From the NCBI RefSeq assembly GCF_022819085.1, contig NZ_JALHAG010000012.1, positions 1 to 64,000 of the forward strand: a stretch of DNA of 64,000 nt, in the 5' to 3' direction. This document shows positions 18,057 through 25,734 of this stretch, piece by piece. The translations under genes were made by a program, and so were the position numbers. The notes beneath the pieces are model-generated. The model ran no database searches and was not told where the DNA came from. It was given only the letters and a program-made list of their open reading frames with translations. Numbering within the stretch: position 1 is the stretch's first letter; the number at the start of each line of letters is the position of its first letter. The stretch is from Planococcus ruber (GTDB taxonomy: Bacteria > Bacillota > Bacilli > Bacillales_A > Planococcaceae).

Positions 18057-19184
18057 TTGACTGTAAAAGCAATGACTGCAAAAGAAGTCGCACGTAAAGT
18101 AATGGATAACAAGCCGTTATTTATTCTGGATGTGCGCAACGGCGACGCATTCGCCGACTGGAAAATCGAAGGCGGCAATATTCAGTATCTGAATACACCT
18201 TATTTTGATTTGCTGGACGGGGTCGAAGAAGTGGCTTCAGAACTGCCGAAAGACAGAGACATTCTGGTCGTTTGTGCGAAAGAAGGATCTTCGGTCATGG
18301 TGGCGGAAATGCTCGATGAAGAAGGCGTCGATGTTGCATATCTTGAAGGCGGCATGAAAGCTTGGAGTGAACACCTGGAACCCGTGAAAGTCGGCGATTT
18401 AAAAAATGGCGGGGAATTATACCAATTCGTCCGTATCGGCAAAGGCTGCCTTTCTTATATGGCAATTTCCGGCGGCGAAGCGGCGATTGTCGATGCTACA
18501 CGCATGACAAATATCTTCTTGGATTTCGCCCAGGAAAAAGATGCGAAGATCAAGCATGTATTTGATACGCACTTGCACGCAGACCACATTTCAGGAGGCC
18601 GCAGCATAGCCGAAGCAACAGGCGCAACCTATTACTTGCCGCCGGCTGATGCGGAGGAAGTGATATTTGATTATGCGGAATTGGTTAATGGACTGGAAGT
18701 GGCTATTGGCGATGCGAGAATTGAAATTGAAGCATTATACTCGCCAGGGCATACAATCGGTTCCACCTCATTCATCGTGGACGATCAGTACTTGATGACA
18801 GGCGACATTTTGTTTATCGATTCCATCGGACGTCCGGACCTTGCTGGCCTTGCAGAAGACTGGGGCGGCGATCTTCGTGAATCGCTTTACAGCCGATACG
18901 CAGAACTCGCTGATGAACTCGTCGTTTTGCCGGCTCATTTCATGATCATGGATGAGTTGAACGAAGACGGAAGCGTTGCGAAAAAATTAGGTGACTTGTT
19001 CAAAGAAAACCACGGATTGAATATCGAAGATGAGCAGGAGTTCCGCGACATGGTAACAAAAAACCTGCCGCCGCAGCCGAATGCTTATCAGGATATCCGC
19101 AAACTGAACATGGGCAAAATTACACCGGACGAAGAAGTGCAGCGTGAAATGGAAATTGGACCGAACCGTTGTGCGGTGCGTTAA
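18057..19184 (+). CDS. Rhodanese-persulfide dioxygenase fusion (ETHE1-like)
   Basis: The 375-residue protein has an N-terminal rhodanese-like domain (1-110, catalytic loop CAKEGSS at C73) and a metallo-beta-lactamase domain with the iron ligands THLHADH at 171-177 and SPGHTIGS further on. ETHE1-type enzymes oxidise persulfide to sulfite with O2. The domain order differs from staphylococcal CstB, where the dioxygenase comes first. TTG at 18057 is chosen because it is 7 nt after GGAGGT; the ATG at 18042 overlaps that site. It is probably controlled by the operator upstream of the fusion gene. Confidence 0.9.
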   Translation: MTVKAMTAKEVARKVMDNKPLFILDVRNGDAFADWKIEGGNIQYLNTPYFDLLDGVEEVASELPKDRDILVVCAKEGSSVMVAEMLDEEGVDVAYLEGGMKAWSEHLEPVKVGDLKNGGELYQFVRIGKGCLSYMAISGGEAAIVDATRMTNIFLDFAQEKDAKIKHVFDTHLHADHISGGRSIAEATGATYYLPPADAEEVIFDYAELVNGLEVAIGDARIEIEALYSPGHTIGSTSFIVDDQYLMTGDILFIDSIGRPDLAGLAEDWGGDLRESLYSRYAELADELVVLPAHFMIMDELNEDGSVAKKLGDLFKENHGLNIEDEQEFRDMVTKNLPPQPNAYQDIRKLNMGKITPDEEVQREMEIGPNRCAVR

Positions 19185-19261
19185 GAAAGAAAAAACTAAT
19201 TAAAATCGCTTCGGCGTAAAGAAATATCGATTAAAAACATAAATCAAAAGGAGAGATTTTA

Positions 19262-19489
19262 ATGAACGTAGACAAAGTATTAGACGCAAAAGGCTTGGCT
19301 TGTCCAATGCCAATCGTAAAAACGAGAAAAGAAATGAAAGACTTGGAATCTGGCCAAGTACTTCAAATACTGGCAACTGATAAAGGGTCCAAAGCGGATA
19401 TGACGGCTTGGGCGAAATCAGGCGGCCATGAATTATTGGGTGTTCAAGAAGAAGGTAGCGTCCTTAAATTCTGGATCAAGAAAGGCTAA
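19262..19489 (+). CDS. TusA-family sulfur carrier protein
   Basis: The 75-residue protein contains the sulfur-carrying CPMP motif at C14 (DAKGLACPMPIVKTRKEM) and the typical ATDKGSKADMTAWAKSGGHELL. It would shuttle persulfide sulfur between rhodaneses and acceptors. The sequence is nearly the same as the TusA half of the fusion at 17442. The binding site is AAAGGAGAG. A small hairpin terminator separates it from the exporter gene. Confidence 0.92.
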   Translation: MNVDKVLDAKGLACPMPIVKTRKEMKDLESGQVLQILATDKGSKADMTAWAKSGGHELLGVQEEGSVLKFWIKKG

Positions 19490-19497
19490 GAGTTGAA

Positions 19498-19523
19498 GGG
19501 CATCAAGTCGATGCCTTTTTTCT
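19498..19523 (+). terminator. Hairpin between tusA and the TauE-like gene
   Basis: A 6-bp stem, GGCATC with GATGCC, is followed by seven T. It is short, so it may only partly stop transcription into the exporter gene. Confidence 0.7.
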
Positions 19524-19543
19524 TTTTGAAAGGTGGAGTTTGA

Positions 19544-20320
19544 ATGAGTATTGATTTTATCATGGTTATTTTCTTGATTGGTTTCGTCGGTTCCTTCATT
19601 TCCGGAATGGTCGGGATCGGAGGCTCAATCATCAAGTATCCGATGCTGCTCTACATACCACTAATGCTTGGCTATACGGCCTTCAGCGCCCATGAAGTTT
19701 CAGGAATCAGCGCAATTCAAGTATTTTTTGCGACAATCGCGGGTGTCTGGGCATACCGCGGCAGCGGGTATTTAAACAAAACGCTTATTGCCTATATGGG
19801 GGGCGCCATTTTACTCGGGAGTTTCATCGGCGGCTATGGTTCGACGCTGATGTCTGAGCAGGCAATCAATGTAGTTTACGCAATTTTGGCAACAATCGCG
19901 GTTATTATGATGTTCCTTCCGAAAAAGGGCGTCGACGATATCCCGCTTGACCAAGTCACGTTCAACAAATGGCTGGCTGCTGGGCTAGCCTTTATCGTAG
20001 GGATGGCAGCAGGAGTTGTGGGAGCAGCCGGCGCATTTATCTTGGTGCCGATTATGCTGGTGGTCCTTAAGATTCCGACTCGGATGACCATTGCTACGTC
20101 GCTTGCGATTACGTTCATTTCCTCCATCGGATCGACAATAGGAAAAATTGCGACAGACCAGATTCTTTATGGTCCAGCAGCAGTCATGATCGTGGCAAGT
20201 CTGATCGCCGCACCCCTTGGCGCAAAATTGGGGCAGAAGATGAATACGAAATACCTCCAATGGATTTTGGCCTTGCTAATTTTAGGGACGGCGCTCAAAA
20301 TCTGGTCCGATATTTTATAA
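19544..20320 (+). CDS. TauE/SafE-family sulfite or organosulfur exporter
   Basis: This is a membrane permease of 258 residues with about eight membrane helices. It has the two family repeats, seen as [23 protein letters not shown] near the start and [25 protein letters not shown] in the middle. Members export sulfite, sulfoacetate or related anions. Next to a persulfide dioxygenase, which yields sulfite, export of sulfite is the natural reading. Substrate is inferred from position, not from the sequence alone. Confidence 0.88.
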   Translation: MSIDFIMVIFLIGFVGSFISGMVGIGGSIIKYPMLLYIPLMLGYTAFSAHEVSGISAIQVFFATIAGVWAYRGSGYLNKTLIAYMGGAILLGSFIGGYGSTLMSEQAINVVYAILATIAVIMMFLPKKGVDDIPLDQVTFNKWLAAGLAFIVGMAAGVVGAAGAFILVPIMLVVLKIPTRMTIATSLAITFISSIGSTIGKIATDQILYGPAAVMIVASLIAAPLGAKLGQKMNTKYLQWILALLILGTALKIWSDIL

Positions 20321-20569
20321 AATAGCAGCAAGCCATCCAGGCATTTTCTGGATAGCTCTTAACTTAAAAGAAAGAATTTAAGGGCTGTCCTGAAAAAAGT
20401 ATGGAGGACCTGCATAGTTGCCGATCAATTGTCGATTGACGAATTCTAAATCTTATCGATGTGCAAAGATATTTTCTTAACAGACATAGGCAAGGCATTC
20501 TTATTCTAATAGAAGGCGGTAAATATGCTATGATGAAAAGAGCAAAAAGCAACAAACGGAGGTTTTTTG

Positions 20570-21088
20570 ATGGACAATAACGATATTCTGATTAGGCTGC
20601 GCTACGCACTTGATATTAAAAATAATGATATGGTAAAGATTTTCAAGGAAGGCGGCATTGAGCTGTCGAAAGAGGATGTACTGAAAGTGTTGACGAAGAC
20701 GCCGGAAAGCGATGGCGATGACATGGACAGCGTTTTGGGTGCTTCTGAAAATGCAGACCATATCCGTGTTGACAACCGGATGCTGGAATCTTTCTTGAAC
20801 GGGTTGATCATCTTCAAGCGGGGACGCCAGGAGCCGAAACCGGGGCAGCCGGCCACACCGCCGATGAGCAACGAACCGGCGAATAACTTATTGTTGAAGA
20901 AAGTGAAAATCGCCTTGCAGCTGACGAGTGAAGATATGCTGGAATTGCTTGCACTTGCTGGGGTCACCGTGTCGAAAAGCGAAATGAGCGGCATCTTGCG
21001 AAAGCAAGGCCACAAGAATTACAGCGTCTGCGGCGACCGCTATGCCCGAAATTTCCTAAAAGGATTGGCAATCAAATATAGAAAATAA
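20570..21088 (+). CDS. DUF1456 family protein (YehS-like)
   Basis: The 172-residue cytoplasmic protein is built from two similar halves of about 65 residues, each with an N-(x)-LRYAL / KVKIAL helix followed by a leucine-rich helix (residues 3-40 and 100-138). They are joined by a proline-rich linker (RQEPKPGQPATPP). This matches the duplicated DUF1456 architecture. The ATG at 20570 follows GGAGG. Function is unknown in the literature I know. The 250 bp upstream hold no gene, only a GGCTGTCC stretch of no clear meaning. Confidence 0.88.
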   Translation: MDNNDILIRLRYALDIKNNDMVKIFKEGGIELSKEDVLKVLTKTPESDGDDMDSVLGASENADHIRVDNRMLESFLNGLIIFKRGRQEPKPGQPATPPMSNEPANNLLLKKVKIALQLTSEDMLELLALAGVTVSKSEMSGILRKQGHKNYSVCGDRYARNFLKGLAIKYRK

Positions 21089-21148
21089 TGCATGGATCCG
21101 CTTCTTTATATAGAGGCGGATTTTGATTTAGAGGATGGGAATTGGAGA

Positions 21149-21250
21149 GTTGGGAGTATTCGGGGGAAGTTGGGAGTATTCATTCAGAAGTTGGGAGTAT
21201 TCGAACGAAAGTCGAGTGTATTTCATAAAAAGTCGGGAGTAAACGAAAAT
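21149..21250 (+). repeat. Array of five 21-bp repeats (GTTGGGAGTATTC family)
   Basis: Units beginning GTTGGGAGTATTC start at 21149, 21169, 21190, 21211 and 21232, so the spacing is 20, 21, 21 and 21 bp. The first three are well conserved and the last two degenerate (GTCGAGTGTATTT, GTCGGGAGTAAAC). The array sits between the stop of the DUF1456 gene and a bidirectional terminator. A sister array is at 22399. Confidence 0.85.
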
Positions 21251-21264
21251 GGTTTTCGAGCTGC

Positions 21265-21310
21265 AATAAAAGAAAGCTGGACAGCAAAAATGCCGTCCAG
21301 CTTTCTTTTA
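21265..21310. terminator. Bidirectional terminator between convergent genes
   Basis: A 10-bp stem, AAAGCTGGAC with GTCCAGCTTT, has a 12-nt loop and T-rich flanks on both strands. It serves the DUF1456 gene and the minus-strand gene at 21308. Confidence 0.85.
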
Positions 21311-21733
21311 TTGCCACGGATAGGTGGCGAGCAGTTTGGCGCTGAGCACCATGAAATCTTCTTTTGGCGACGCTGCTTTTTTCTGTTTCAGCAAGTCGTT
21401 GCCGGCTGCAAAAAGCGCTTCCGTCGTCGGATAGGAAAGCGTTTCTTCAGATTCGATGAACGCCACAGAGTTGTCGGTATAGCGAAACAGGAAATTTTGG
21501 TAACGGGTTTCGCTTGCGGAATGAAAGCTCGATGGAATGGTGTAGTCGATGTCAGCAGTGAGCACGCCGACGCGTTCATAGATGGCAAGCGGGCCAGCAC
21601 TTTTCGCCATTTGCTGTTCGGCGCCTTCCACTAAGGCGTTTGGATCTTTAGCAATCGAAGGAAAGAGGCGGTTCTCGAGCAACACGAAATAATTGCGCGG
21701 ATCGTTGACGTCAAGCAGGTATTTTTCAGACAT
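21308..21733 (-). CDS. Hypothetical protein, 141 residues
   Basis: I do not recognise this family. The product is soluble, without signal peptide or membrane helix. It reads MSEKYLLDVNDPRNYFVLLENRL at the start, has a central stretch with alternating polar and hydrophobic residues (YQNFLFRYTDNSVAFI) suggesting beta strands, and no cysteine. The binding site is AGGAGGAA. It is the only gene of its unit, with a terminator at its end, and is convergent to the DUF1456 gene. A plus-strand reading frame on the opposite strand is judged a shadow. Confidence 0.78.
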   Translation of the reverse strand: MSEKYLLDVNDPRNYFVLLENRLFPSIAKDPNALVEGAEQQMAKSAGPLAIYERVGVLTADIDYTIPSSFHSASETRYQNFLFRYTDNSVAFIESEETLSYPTTEALFAAGNDLLKQKKAASPKEDFMVLSAKLLATYPWQ

Positions 21734-21921
21734 TCAGAAATTCCTCCTAAAAGCGTTGATTGATTCCCATGATAGCGGAAATGTGTGAAAAGGGAAACGG
21801 AGAGAAACCAGAACGGTAAATGTCTTTCTTAACAGAAAGTTCGTTTATTTCTGTCAAAGCGCCTTGATTTTCCATCCTGAACCAGTTACCCTTACAAAAA
21901 GCCAAAATTGAATAACGTGAA

Positions 21922-22031
21922 TTCTTATCGAGAGAAGTCGAGGGACTGGTCCCATGACGCTTCAGCAACCAGTCGCAAGGTCAGGTGCTAAATCCAGCAG
22001 GTAATCGATTGCCTAAGAGATGAAAAGGAAC
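21922..22031 (+). ncRNA. SAM-I riboswitch (S-box leader)
   Basis: The leader has the S-box hallmarks in order: TTCTTATCGAGAGAAGTCGA, then GGGACTGGTCCCATGACGCT, TCAGCAACC, AAGGTCAGGTGCTAAATCC, and GCCTAAGAGATGAAAAGG closing the P1 stem. It binds S-adenosylmethionine and turns off downstream methionine genes by termination. A terminator follows at 22046. The only thing downstream is a broken metH, so the switch has lost its purpose here unless it acts in trans. Confidence 0.96.
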
Positions 22032-22045
22032 GAGTGTGAACTCAT

Positions 22046-22077
22046 AAAGCCTTCATTTTCATGGAGGGCTTTTTTTC
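22046..22077 (+). terminator. Riboswitch-controlled terminator
   Basis: AAAGCCTTCAT and ATGGAGGGCTTT form a stem with a TTTC loop and one bulge, followed by seven T. This is the expression platform of the S-box riboswitch. Confidence 0.88.
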
Positions 22078-22097
22078 TATATATAGGAGCAGAGAGA

Positions 22098-22387
22098 ACG
22101 GGATTATTAGAGGAATTAAAACGAGGATTCTAACGGCAGACGGAGCAATAGGAGCCGGGCTGATCAAAGCGAAATTCCCGCGTATTTTGACACTTCTTGC
22201 CGTCAGCAATGTCTCATTCGGCTACCCGGCATGTCCGAACCTGGAGGATCAGGCGAGACTGTTCGGCTTAATCAAACCGGAAGACATCGGCGTCCAATTG
22301 ACGGAAGAATATATGATGGATCCGGAAGCTTCGGTATCAGCCATCGTCTTTGCCCATCCGGATGCGCGTTATTTTGTAGTGGATTGA
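22098..22387 (+). pseudogene. metH: Relic of cobalamin-dependent methionine synthase metH
   Basis: Only two ends of the gene remain. TRILTADGAIG matches the very start of MetH homocysteine domains. The following 70 residues, with FGYPACPNLEDQARLFGLI, IGVQLTEEYMMDPEASVSAIVFAHPDARYFVVD, match the last part of the MetH activation domain. More than 1,000 residues are missing between. The likely original start at 22098 is now ACG, and LLEELK just after it is one base out of frame with the rest. The relic sits where a working metH would be controlled by the SAM riboswitch. A 108-residue frame from 22061 would start inside the terminator and is not credible. Confidence 0.82.
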
Positions 22388-22398
22388 GTGGGGGAAGT

Positions 22399-22480
22399 CG
22401 TTTAGACAGTAAAAAGGGAAGATTGGACAGTATTCACTTAGGATTGGACAGTATTTCGCAGCAAACGGACAGTATATCCA
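22399..22480 (+). repeat. Array of four 21-bp repeats (TTGGACAGTATT family)
   Basis: GACAGT occurs at 22405, 22426, 22447 and 22468, exactly 21 bp apart, within units like GATTGGACAGTATTC. The unit resembles that of the array at 21149 (TTGGGAGTATTC). It again lies between the end of a gene, here the metH relic, and a bidirectional terminator. If translated it would give a repeated LDSI-type heptad, but no start codon supports that. Confidence 0.85.
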
Positions 22481-22489
22481 AATAACTGG

Positions 22490-22530
22490 AAAAAGAGCAG
22501 CTCAGACCATGCTGAGCTGCTCTTTTTATT
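22490..22530. terminator. Bidirectional terminator next to xynB
   Basis: A 14-bp stem, AAAGAGCAGCTCAG and its complement, has a 6-nt loop and T-runs on both strands. It ends the minus-strand xynB and the metH relic region. Confidence 0.92.
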
Positions 22531-22533
22531 GGT

Positions 22534-24144
22534 TTATTCGCGTTCCTTATAAATAAAATAATCGAAATCTGCCGCCAGGTTTTGGCCGGACGTGTCTTGG
22601 CATTGCATGCCGACAAATGCGCCGGTGAAGAATCCGCCGCCTTGGATGTAGTCATCCGACAGTTTATGCGAACCGAAGCGGATCGGAATCAAATGCCAGT
22701 CCTCCCCATCGAACGAATAGGAATACTGATAGATGTCCGCATCGACATCGACGCGCATGTGGACGTATTCGACGCCATCCGGCACAACGATTTCTTCGCC
22801 TTGCAGCGGCTGGCCGTAAGCAAAATTATCGCAGACAGAAAGATCCAGGATGCGTCCTTTTTCTTCATGCCAGGTGATTTGAAGAGCCGTCCAGTTTTCC
22901 GTGTTGTAATAGTTTACAAGACCCGCTGCCTGCTGGAATGTATCGGGCCGGAATGCCACTTTCGTTTCCGCCGTAAAGTGGAAATGCTGCCAGCGTCTCG
23001 CGACAAAAGCTTGAGTAAATTTAGATGTCAACGACTCACGTCCGTGGATGCGCAAGTGGCCCGGATTTTCTTTCAGTGAAACGATTTCTTCGCCTAACGG
23101 AATGCGCAGCGTCTGGAAATGCGGGTTCAAGGCATCCGTGTCAAAATCGTCTTTTTCCGGATAATCGCGATCCCATACCACTTCATCGATGGCCGGCCCT
23201 TCGATTTCGAGCGATGGTGCGTTGCCGCCGACAACATACGGCCAATCGTTTTTCCACTCGACTCGCTGGATGGCTGTTTCCCGCCCAAGCGGGCAATAGC
23301 CGCGTGGGTCAAGCAAGGCTTGTCCTTTTCTGGAAAGCGGGCGTCCTGTCAAATGCACCAAGAACCACTCGTCCGTATGCGTGTGGACGATGGAGGCGTG
23401 GCCTGATTTCTGCAGCGGATTTCTTGGCGAGAAGAACGATGTGATCAACGGATTTTCCGGATGGACTTCATACGGTCCACACAAATCCTTCGAACGCGTA
23501 ATCGTCGCTTGATGGTCATACTTCGTGCCGCCTTCTGCCGTCAATAAATAATAGTATTCGCCGATTTTATATAGGTGCGGTGCTTCCACAAGCGCGACAT
23601 CGGTTCCTTTGAAGATGATTTCGGATTTGCCGACTAATTTCTGTTCTTCAACGCTGTATTCCTGAAGCGCGATGCCGTAAAAATTATGATGGCCATGTCG
23701 GTGATCCCAATACATATTCACCAAGTATTTCTTGCCGGATTCATCGTGGAACAGGGAAGGGTCAAATCCCGAACTGTTCAAATAAATCGGTTCCGACCAT
23801 TCGCCGTCAATCGTTTCGCAAGTGACGAGGTAGTTATGGCAATCTTTCCATTGGCCTTCTGTCACTTTTACATCCGTGAAAATCAGCCAGAACTTTCCGT
23901 CGCTGTATGAAAGGGCCGGTGCCCAGACGCCGCCGGAGTTCGGGTTGCCCATCATGTTCAATTGGCTAAGGCGGTTAAGCGGACGAGAGATCAAACGCCA
24001 ATTTTTCAAGTCCTTGGAATGGTAGATGCCGACACCCGGGAACCATTCAAAAGTGGAAACCGCGATGTAATAATCTTCTCCCACACGGCAAATGCTTGGA
24101 TCCGGATTGAATCCAGTTAAAATCGGATTTTGGATAATCGCCAT
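22534..24144 (-). CDS. xynB: Intracellular beta-xylosidase, glycoside hydrolase family 43
   Basis: The enzyme cleaves xylose from the non-reducing end of xylo-oligosaccharides. The 536-residue protein lacks a signal peptide. The N-terminal five-bladed propeller has the catalytic base Asp15 in NPDPSICR, the pKa-tuning Asp near 128 in [10 protein letters not shown] and the general acid Glu near 187 in LVEAPHLYK. Residues from about 330 form the beta-sandwich domain typical of this subfamily. The binding site is AAGGGTGA. Upstream are a cre site and a degenerate XylR operator. It needs an oligosaccharide importer, which is encoded at 25735-28851. Confidence 0.95.
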   Translation of the reverse strand: MAIIQNPILTGFNPDPSICRVGEDYYIAVSTFEWFPGVGIYHSKDLKNWRLISRPLNRLSQLNMMGNPNSGGVWAPALSYSDGKFWLIFTDVKVTEGQWKDCHNYLVTCETIDGEWSEPIYLNSSGFDPSLFHDESGKKYLVNMYWDHRHGHHNFYGIALQEYSVEEQKLVGKSEIIFKGTDVALVEAPHLYKIGEYYYLLTAEGGTKYDHQATITRSKDLCGPYEVHPENPLITSFFSPRNPLQKSGHASIVHTHTDEWFLVHLTGRPLSRKGQALLDPRGYCPLGRETAIQRVEWKNDWPYVVGGNAPSLEIEGPAIDEVVWDRDYPEKDDFDTDALNPHFQTLRIPLGEEIVSLKENPGHLRIHGRESLTSKFTQAFVARRWQHFHFTAETKVAFRPDTFQQAAGLVNYYNTENWTALQITWHEEKGRILDLSVCDNFAYGQPLQGEEIVVPDGVEYVHMRVDVDADIYQYSYSFDGEDWHLIPIRFGSHKLSDDYIQGGGFFTGAFVGMQCQDTSGQNLAADFDYFIYKERE

Positions 24145-24196
24145 TTTTCGTCACCCTTTATGTATGATTTGTGGATTTGCTGCTTGGCAGAACAAA

Positions 24197-24210
24197 TGTA
24201 AGTGCTTTCA
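24197..24210 (-). promoter_or_regulatory. Candidate cre site upstream of xynB
   Basis: TGTAAGTGCTTTCA matches the CcpA consensus TGWAARCGYTWWCW with one mismatch. It is 53 bp before the xynB start, downstream of its promoter, and would give glucose repression. Confidence 0.65.
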
Positions 24211-24302
24211 AAAAAGATGCCAAAACAGCATAAGCAAAGATTTTTAATCCAATTAAATCGAAAATTAAAAATCTTCAGCTGATATAAACAATCATACACT
24301 AC

Positions 24303-24323
24303 TTAGTACGATTGGTAAACTAA
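24303..24323 (-). promoter_or_regulatory. Degenerate XylR operator and promoter of xynB
   Basis: On the minus strand TTAGTTTA-CCAAT-CGTACTAA shares the 8-5-8 layout and left half of the two clearer xyl operators. A promoter TTTACC-N17-TATGAT overlaps it, with the -35 inside the operator. The right half is poor, so binding by XylR is uncertain. Confidence 0.5.
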
Positions 24324-24346
24324 GTGTGGTGAAAGTTTATAACAGC

Positions 24347-25555
24347 TTAAGAAAAAATAGCTTGCTGCGGCTGCATGCGGACACTCAAGAAATTCTCAAT
24401 GGTAAAAGCAGCGACGCCAAGTGCCGTTGGCAGCGTATCAAGTTCCGAAAAGCCGATGATCAAATCGTTTTGCTGGAACCAAAGGGCTTGGTTTGCCACG
24501 CGTTCATTCAACGATTCGCTCAGCCAATTTTTGGCGGAAGCCATCCGGTTGCCGATCACAACTTGCTGCGGGTTAAAAGTGTTGACGATGTTGTTGATGC
24601 CGACGCCTAAATAATCGCCGCTCTTTTTGAATAGCGCAATGGCTTCTTCATTGCCGGATTCTGCAAGCTGGATCAAATGCGGCAAATCCAATTTTTCATC
24701 AGTGGAAGCGAATAACCCGGATTGCACCGCAGTATCCAGCAGCGCTTGCTCCGACGCATATAGTTCCCAACATCCTTCATTTCCGCAGCGGCATTTCGGT
24801 CCGTGCACTTGAATAGTCATATGGCCAAGTTCACCGGAAAATCCGTTCGACCCTTTATAGAGGGTACCGTTTAAGATCAGGCCGACGCCAATCCCGATGC
24901 CTGCGCTGACATAGATGATGTTTTCGCATTCCTGTCCCGCACCGAAACGCTTTTCGCCGTAAGCACCGGCATTCGCCTCGTTTTCAATAATGACGGGAAG
25001 GCCGTATTTTTCTTCCAAAACGGATTTTAAATCGAGGTTCCGCCATTTTAAATTGGGCGCAAGCAAAATTTCGCCGTCTTTATCGACCACGCCTGGGACG
25101 CCGACGCCGATGCCTACAACGCCGTGCGGGCTGTCGGGTGCAGAAGCGATTAATGAATCAATGGTGGAAAACATTTTTTCTTTGATTTCTTCATAAGAAA
25201 GATTTTTGAAGCTGCATTCTTTCTTCAATTGGATGTTGCCGCTGAGATCGGTCAGCACGCCTAGCAGATAGTTGACGCCGATATCGATGCCGATGGCGTA
25301 GCCAGCCAGGTCATTGAATAAGAGCATAACCGGTCGGCGGCCGCCGCTTGATTCGCCAGGGCCGGATTCGTAAATCAAATGATCATCCAGCAAATCGCTG
25401 ACAAGAGAAGAGACGGTTCCCTTGTTCAATCCGATTTGGCTGGCGACAGCTGCCCGCGAAATAGGCGAATTGTTTTTGATCTTATCCAGTACCAATGATT
25501 TGTTGCCTTCTTTAACGACTTGATGGTTCCAGGTCTTGGTCACTTTTACATTCAT
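24347..25555 (-). CDS. xylR: Xylose-responsive ROK-family repressor XylR
   Basis: XylR represses xylose genes until xylose binds. The 402-residue protein has an N-terminal winged helix (about 15-70, SRAAVASQIGLNKGTVSSLV) and a ROK domain with GIDIGVNYLLG, the ENEANAGAYGE segment and the zinc site GHMTIQVHGPKCRCGNEGC. The length fits XylR/NagC repressors that have the DNA-binding domain, unlike ROK sugar kinases. The assignment to xylose comes from its place between xynB and the sugar transporter and from xyl-type operators upstream of neighbouring genes. The ribosome binding site (GAGCAGG) is weak and close. Confidence 0.9.
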   Translation of the reverse strand: MNVKVTKTWNHQVVKEGNKSLVLDKIKNNSPISRAAVASQIGLNKGTVSSLVSDLLDDHLIYESGPGESSGGRRPVMLLFNDLAGYAIGIDIGVNYLLGVLTDLSGNIQLKKECSFKNLSYEEIKEKMFSTIDSLIASAPDSPHGVVGIGVGVPGVVDKDGEILLAPNLKWRNLDLKSVLEEKYGLPVIIENEANAGAYGEKRFGAGQECENIIYVSAGIGIGVGLILNGTLYKGSNGFSGELGHMTIQVHGPKCRCGNEGCWELYASEQALLDTAVQSGLFASTDEKLDLPHLIQLAESGNEEAIALFKKSGDYLGVGINNIVNTFNPQQVVIGNRMASAKNWLSESLNERVANQALWFQQNDLIIGFSELDTLPTALGVAAFTIENFLSVRMQPQQAIFS

Positions 25556-25630
25556 CCTGCTCAGCTCTTTCTATCATTTTTAAGACTATTTTAACAGATA
25601 CTTTGAAACGAAAGTAGTTTAATAAAAAAC

Positions 25631-25672
25631 TTTGTTTAGCCACTAGACGAACATGAAAACCCTTGCTATAAT
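25631..25672 (+). promoter_or_regulatory. XylR operator and promoter of the sugar ABC transporter operon
   Basis: The palindrome TTTGTTTA-GCCAC-TAGACGAA (25631-25651, 8-5-8) matches the Firmicutes xyl operator. The promoter TAGACG-N17-TATAAT (extended TGCTATAAT) has its -35 inside the right half, so XylR would block polymerase directly. Confidence 0.8.
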
Positions 25673-25685
25673 GAAAACGCATACA
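25672..25685 (+). promoter_or_regulatory. Candidate cre site of the sugar transporter operon
   Basis: TGAAAACGCATACA matches the CcpA consensus with one mismatch and overlaps the end of the -10 box, a position where CcpA blocks transcription. The identical 14-mer lies in the nag operon promoter at 47839. Confidence 0.65.
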
Positions 25686-25704
25686 ACAATCTGAATATTG
25701 TTGT
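25683..25704 (+). promoter_or_regulatory. Perfect inverted repeat in the transporter leader
   Basis: ACAACAAT and ATTGTTGT form a perfect 8-bp inverted repeat with a 6-bp centre just downstream of the promoter. No T-run follows, so it is not a terminator. It may be an operator or a 5' mRNA hairpin that stabilises the message. Confidence 0.5.
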
Positions 25705-25734
25705 AATAGCACACAAAGTGGGGGGAAGAAAAAA

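Noticed and set aside
20376..20440. GGGCTGTCCTGAAAAAAG as an insertion-sequence end
   Set aside because: It only loosely resembles known IS termini. No second end, transposase fragment or target duplication was found nearby.
21092..21634. Plus-strand reading frame of 180 codons across the 21-bp repeats
   Set aside because: It starts right after the DUF1456 stop, runs through a repeat array and a terminator, and is antisense to a better gene at 21308-21733 with an AGGAGG site.
22061..22387. The 108-codon frame as an intact gene
   Set aside because: Its ATG lies inside the riboswitch terminator and its two recognisable parts are the opposite ends of MetH. It is better read as a relic.
21149..22480. 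The 21-bp arrays as CRISPR arrays
   Set aside because: The repeats are about 13 bp of core with only 8 bp between, which is too short for spacers. No cas genes are in the window.
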